From Ceratothoa steindachneri (Eukaryota; Arthropoda; Malacostraca; Isopoda; Cymothoidae), in assembly GCA_963969495.1 (NCBI GenBank), contig OZ018326.1, positions 4,645,444-4,709,443 of the forward strand: a stretch of 64,000 nucleotides of DNA, given 5' to 3'. Under the pieces are notes generated by a model, which saw only the letters and a program-made list of their open reading frames with translations, made no database searches and was not told where the DNA came from. Shown piece after piece: positions 60,180 through 64,000 of this stretch. Position numbers and translations under genes: made by a program. Within the stretch, counting starts at the first letter, position 1. Every line of letters begins with the position of its first letter.

Positions 60180-62510
60180 GAGCCTCCTAGTTGTCCCGGA
60201 TTCCGAGGCAATTCCATTGAATGAATAAGTCTTACAGACCAATTTCGGAGGAAATACTGAGGCACTGCTGACAAAAGACCCTCACGAAAAGGAGGAGCTG
60301 AAGGTGTTGTTATCCTGGAGAACTTATCAAGGGAGGTTGCAATCGATACGCAAGTCCTTTATACCGTCCCCATCTAAACCTTTGGCGGGTGGGGGGACTT
60401 TAGCGGTTCCATCCTTTCCGAGCCACCCATTCCAACTATTGATGGGTGAGATATGAGCCAAAGCTCTATTGGGGCTCCCCTCAATTCGCGGGAGGGGGGC
60501 AGCTGTAAAAACCACTGAATATGGCCATACCAACACCTTCATGGGTGTTACATTCTATAAGTCATACACTTGGGATTTGGGGAGCACTGAGTTAAGCTTG
60601 GGCTGAGTGTGAACCATATGTGCCCACATCTCTAAGACTAAAGCGTCGAGTGTGAATAAAACCCGGAGAAAGGTTCCGAATGTGCACCGAAACGGCCGTG
60701 TTCGTAAATCTCCAGGAGGCTGGAGCCGAAGGTGCCTTTTTTTAAGAAAATGGGACTTAATACGTTCCAGACAGGGGCTAGGATGCTAAGACCAAGTCCT
60801 TAGCCACCAGAAATGAGGGTCTTCCTTAACTTTGACGGCCATGAATTCTTCCCCCAGGAGATATGCATGTCATTACTTTGATAAAAGCGGGGCTCAACTT
60901 TCCACAAATGATGCTCTTAGCTATAGACGATTTTGACATATCGTATACTGCTTTGGAGTAACTCATACACACTACTATGTAAAACCGACATTTCTTGACA
61001 ACACGAGGGATTTGGATGGCCCAGCTGAGCAAGTAGTCGCATCTCAACGAGAATGGCAGAAATGCCTTCAGGGGGCAAGAATACCAACTGACACGCCTGG
61101 ATTCAGGTACACTATTTTGGTTGAACGCAACAAAAAGGGGTGAGGGGAGTCTCTATGTTCCCCATCTGTTCTTAGCACACGTTTGACTTTAACCGCAGCA
61201 TGGTCGGCTTAGATTAAGGGGAGGTCTTTTAAATATTAGTTCACGAGTTGCCTCGCATACACCATTCAATATAAAAAGTTCCTGGCAGAGTGCAGCGTCG
61301 CACTCCTCAGTGAGCAATTAAGTGTCCGAAGGGCCTAATCATAGTCGCCTGGATGGGATATGATGCATTTGCCATGAGGTCTACACAAAACATGCTAACT
61401 AATGCTTTCCTTTGCTAGATTATTTGTCCTTTGCCAGCATGTTGCCCTCAGTGGAGCGAATATTCAAAAAGCGTTTCAAACCAGCAGGCTCGAAGACACC
61501 AGGCAGTCTCGTAATAAGAGGGCCGTACGTAATTGAGGCTCCGCTCAGCGCACTCGTGTCATTATCTTAGTCTGGGGCTCCCAAACCAAGGATGCCTTGG
61601 GAATAGACGTTCCGAGCTTGACCTGTTTGTTTGCAAAAACAGCATCGTATCCCTTACTACCAGGAGCCCCGGTGAGGGAGATAAATCCCTAGTCATCTTT
61701 GTCTTTCTCTTGTTTTTGTTTTGGATTTTTGTGGGAGAGAATGGCAGAGAGGTAACCTGCTTCTCTCCTACCTGCGAAGCAGCACCGGCCTCAACAAGAC
61801 CCTTCTCCGAGATGGAGAAGGTCTTAACTTTCAAAGAAACACCAGCCAGTCGAGTAGGTCCGTTTTCTCTTTGTGAGTCCTCGGGGGCCTGAGTCAAGGG
61901 AAGAGCAACTTGCAAGTGGTGGATCTAGGGACTGGAAGTATCACAAATCGAGATAAGGACTGTCCTTTCACCTTTGTCAACCCTGTGGGCTTGAAAATCA
62001 GGAGTGCAGGATAAAATGGGCCACGCAACGACGGTTCATGCTCTCTCATGCCTCCGTTAGTGGGTTGGCCCTATCGAGTGGCTCCCACGGGAGCGGTCAA
62101 TTTCGATTAGCCTGCCTTTGTCTCTCGGCTGTCCCCTGTTATAGCAAAGGAGGAAATACAGGTGAAATGAAGATAAATTAGCCCAGAAAGCGGCTCCAAA
62201 AAAGGGAATGAGGGAAAGACCACCACACCTCTAGGCAAAAGAGAGGAGTAAGCATTCTTTCCTTTAGAGGAGGGTTGGACGGGCTCCTGACAAAGTACAT
62301 TGGGAGGGGTGCACATCCTTTTCAGCGATGGAGCTGCTAGAGAACTGCTCCAAAGATATCAAATATCAAGCCCCTTGCCGAAAGGTGATGGTGAGAGGAC
62401 AACCTCTAATATTCGAAGGTTTTCCTCGATTTTTCTCGTCCTAACCGCCACTAGGTATAGCGAGGCCGCACTTTGAGGCGGATCTCCATGCGCTTTGCCA
62501 CTGTTGTTAC
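60180..62510 (-). pseudogene. F1 copy C: endonuclease start, ORF1 and 5' region remnants
   Basis: LFIQWNCLGIRDN at about 60228-60190 marks the endonuclease start. ORF1 pieces lie above it; at 60826-61047 the frame includes YSKAVYDMSKSSIAKSIICG, homologous to the ORF1 piece of copy A. The stretch 61562-61915 is open for 117 codons on the minus strand, but its content (proline-, serine- and lysine-rich, without a motif) is only assumed to be ORF1. Nucleotide similarity to copy B continues to about 62.3 kb. Confidence 0.6.
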
Positions 62511-62520
62511 CATTTTGAAA

Positions 62521-63785
62521 GAAAAGGAAAAATAAAAATCAAAAGTAGATTATTTACCCTGTCAATTAATTGGGTGTAGGAGAAAAGTCTCCCTAAGATC
62601 AAAAATTACTGAATTTGATAATTTAAAAATTTTCTCGAAATTTAACCATAGACAATGATGCCGGCGTAGCTCCCTTATATCTGTACTGGAAGATGGTGAG
62701 AAGACTTACGGACTAACACACCCAGTACCTTATACTTGTCTTAGCGAGAGGGATTTTGGCCCTTCAGTAGGTATGGACCTCACGGTAAACACCAAGGATG
62801 TACAATAGTTTAAGCAGCGGGCCACTTTAAATCTTATGTAAAGCTTTGCGGGCCGCAAATTTAGAATTCATATATGTAAGTTAATTGCAATTAACTTTGT
62901 CCATTTGTTTGCATATATATGCTAAATATTCATAGATATAGCTACACATTAATAACGAGGGGGCACTTTTGCATAGTTGGCACCCTATGTAAACCTTTAC
63001 CAGACTTATTTCAGAGTGAGCACCTAGAGCTTAACGTGAAATTCGAAATACGATTTACAATTCGACATCATTTGATGATTACTCACTGAACATAGCGTTA
63101 CTTCCGCCAGCAAAAGAGAGTGTGTAGATAAAAATAAAAAGGATAAGTATTAATAAAGTATTGTATTTTTTTAAGAAAAAAATGTATCTACAAATGAAAT
63201 ATATTTAAAAATTACTGATTTAAGAATCTAGAACTTACAGAAAAAATAATGAGATAGATAAGTATTTTTTTGCCATTAACAATTCAATCGAAGTCCGTAG
63301 TCAGCTCAAACGTAGAAATTGTGAATATTGCACTCAGATGTGACATAATTCGCGTTTAAGGTGAGATTTTGGCAAAATCCTTATTGTCGTGGGTTAGTCG
63401 AGAATATATGTCGGGAAATGGCCACTTCCCCCCCCCCCCCGTTCACTCGTGATGCAGTCCCAAGGCGGTTACCGCAATGACATCCGTCGAAGGCATCGGC
63501 GGGTTAGTGTTTAACCACAACGTGGCACAACCCAGTGCCATGAAAGACCCTAAAGGTCAAAAAGGTAAGATCTCCCCCAGGAGAGTGAGATCCAGTTTCA
63601 CGTCGAACAAGAAATTGGAGACGGGTTTCTCCCAATCTCGATGGCTAACGAGGAGCCGATGTTTGACTTCGTGGGAAAGACCGTTTGGAAAAAGAACTCT
63701 CCTGGGGCCGTCCTCAAGCCCCTCTCCCCCTTACCACTCCCCCAGTGGGGGTGCGAGGTATAAATGAGGAACTCTGAGGAAAATC
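62521..63785. other. No gene recognised; poly-C run at about 63430; TATAAA at 63759
   Basis: The first half is AT-rich and the last 300 bp GC-rich. The 96-codon open stretch at 63477-63767 has no domain. TATAAA at 63759-63764 lies about 24 bp before the 65-bp satellite begins. Confidence 0.4.
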
Positions 63786-63787
63786 GA

Positions 63788-64000
63788 GGTAGTATACGTC
63801 AGGCCAGGTGACGAAGTCCTCGGATCCAAAACCGAGCTACCTAGACTGGATTGGTAGTATACGTCAGGCCAGGTGACGAAGTCCTCGGATCCAAAACCGA
63901 GCTACCTAGACTGGATTGGTAGTATACGTCAGGCCAGGTGACGAAGTCCTCGGATCCAAAACCGAGCTACATAGACTGGATTGGTAGTATACGTCAGGCC
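63788..64000. repeat. 65-bp tandem satellite running off the window edge
   Basis: Units start at 63788, 63853, 63918 and 63983, exactly 65 bp apart, with only one difference (TACCTAG to TACATAG) across three full units. Each starts GGTAGTATACGTCAGGCC and contains a small inverted pair CTCGG...CCGAG. Near identity in a window of decayed DNA points to recent or homogenised amplification. The array length cannot be seen. Confidence 0.95.

Larger units (their letters stand above)
58130..62520 (-). mobile_element. Non-LTR retrotransposon family F1, copy C
   Basis: Minus strand, high to low: 5' leader and ORF1 (about 62.5-60.3 kb), endonuclease start (about 60.21 kb), RT-preceding spacer (about 59.65-59.50 kb), early RT palm (59.46-59.25 kb), RNase H tail (about 58.94-58.86 kb), C-terminal region (58.57-58.47 kb), then an A-rich flank at 58.14-58.30 kb. 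The late palm and thumb kept in copy B are missing here, and the early palm missing in B is kept here. Confidence 0.8.

Noticed and set aside
63477..63767. 96-codon basic frame as a gene
   Set aside because: No recognisable motif. The GC-rich composition makes chance open frames likely.

Overview
This window looks like intergenic, transposon-dense DNA from an animal, most likely an arthropod and perhaps a crustacean. I found no intact host gene, no operon-like layout and no prokaryotic signal. The reasons are long (AT)n and (AG)n microsatellites, no long open frames, and decayed pieces of many metazoan transposon classes: BEL/Pao, Gypsy, several non-LTR (LINE) families, a Penelope-like element, mariner and piggyBac. 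Taxon assignment is inference only.

Layout, left to right. 1-6.5 kb: two head-to-head copies of one non-LTR family, minus strand at about 1-3.0 kb and plus strand at about 4.25-6.54 kb, with ORF1 and endonuclease remnants. 6.55-12.8 kb: a plus-strand BEL/Pao element retaining gag, protease, RT, RNase H and integrase pieces in order. 12.8-14.1 kb: a 5'-truncated Penelope-like element with an uninterrupted 302-codon frame ending in a GIY-YIG endonuclease, the best preserved coding segment here. 14.2-14.5 kb: a LINE RT tail. 15.55-17.08 kb: a piggyBac relic with terminal inverted repeats and a TTAA-type target.

20.2-28.6 kb, 41.9-47.9 kb and 58.1-62.5 kb: three minus-strand copies of one RNase H-bearing non-LTR retrotransposon, here called family F1. 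Each has lost different parts. The first is split by a plus-strand Vingi/Ingi-like LINE (about 21.2-25.1 kb) that carries a 2A-like motif and is extremely A+C-rich on its coding strand.

35.6-36.8 kb: a mariner DD34D pseudogene. 51.97-53.26 kb: a Gypsy RNase H segment present as a 383-bp inverted duplication. Smaller items are a foldback element (50.4 kb), a short LTR with an adjacent primer-binding site (49.9 kb), a 24-bp minisatellite (27.8-28.1 kb), a tRNA-like SINE head between direct repeats (55.6-56.3 kb), and a 65-bp tandem satellite that runs off the right edge (63.79 kb onward).

The parts do not form a pathway. What they share is a history of insertion, nesting and decay. I see no convincing undescribed system. 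The observations most worth checking are the Vingi-like element's strand bias and 2A motif, the intact Penelope frame, the duplicated piggyBac 3' end, the Gypsy palindrome and the edge satellite.
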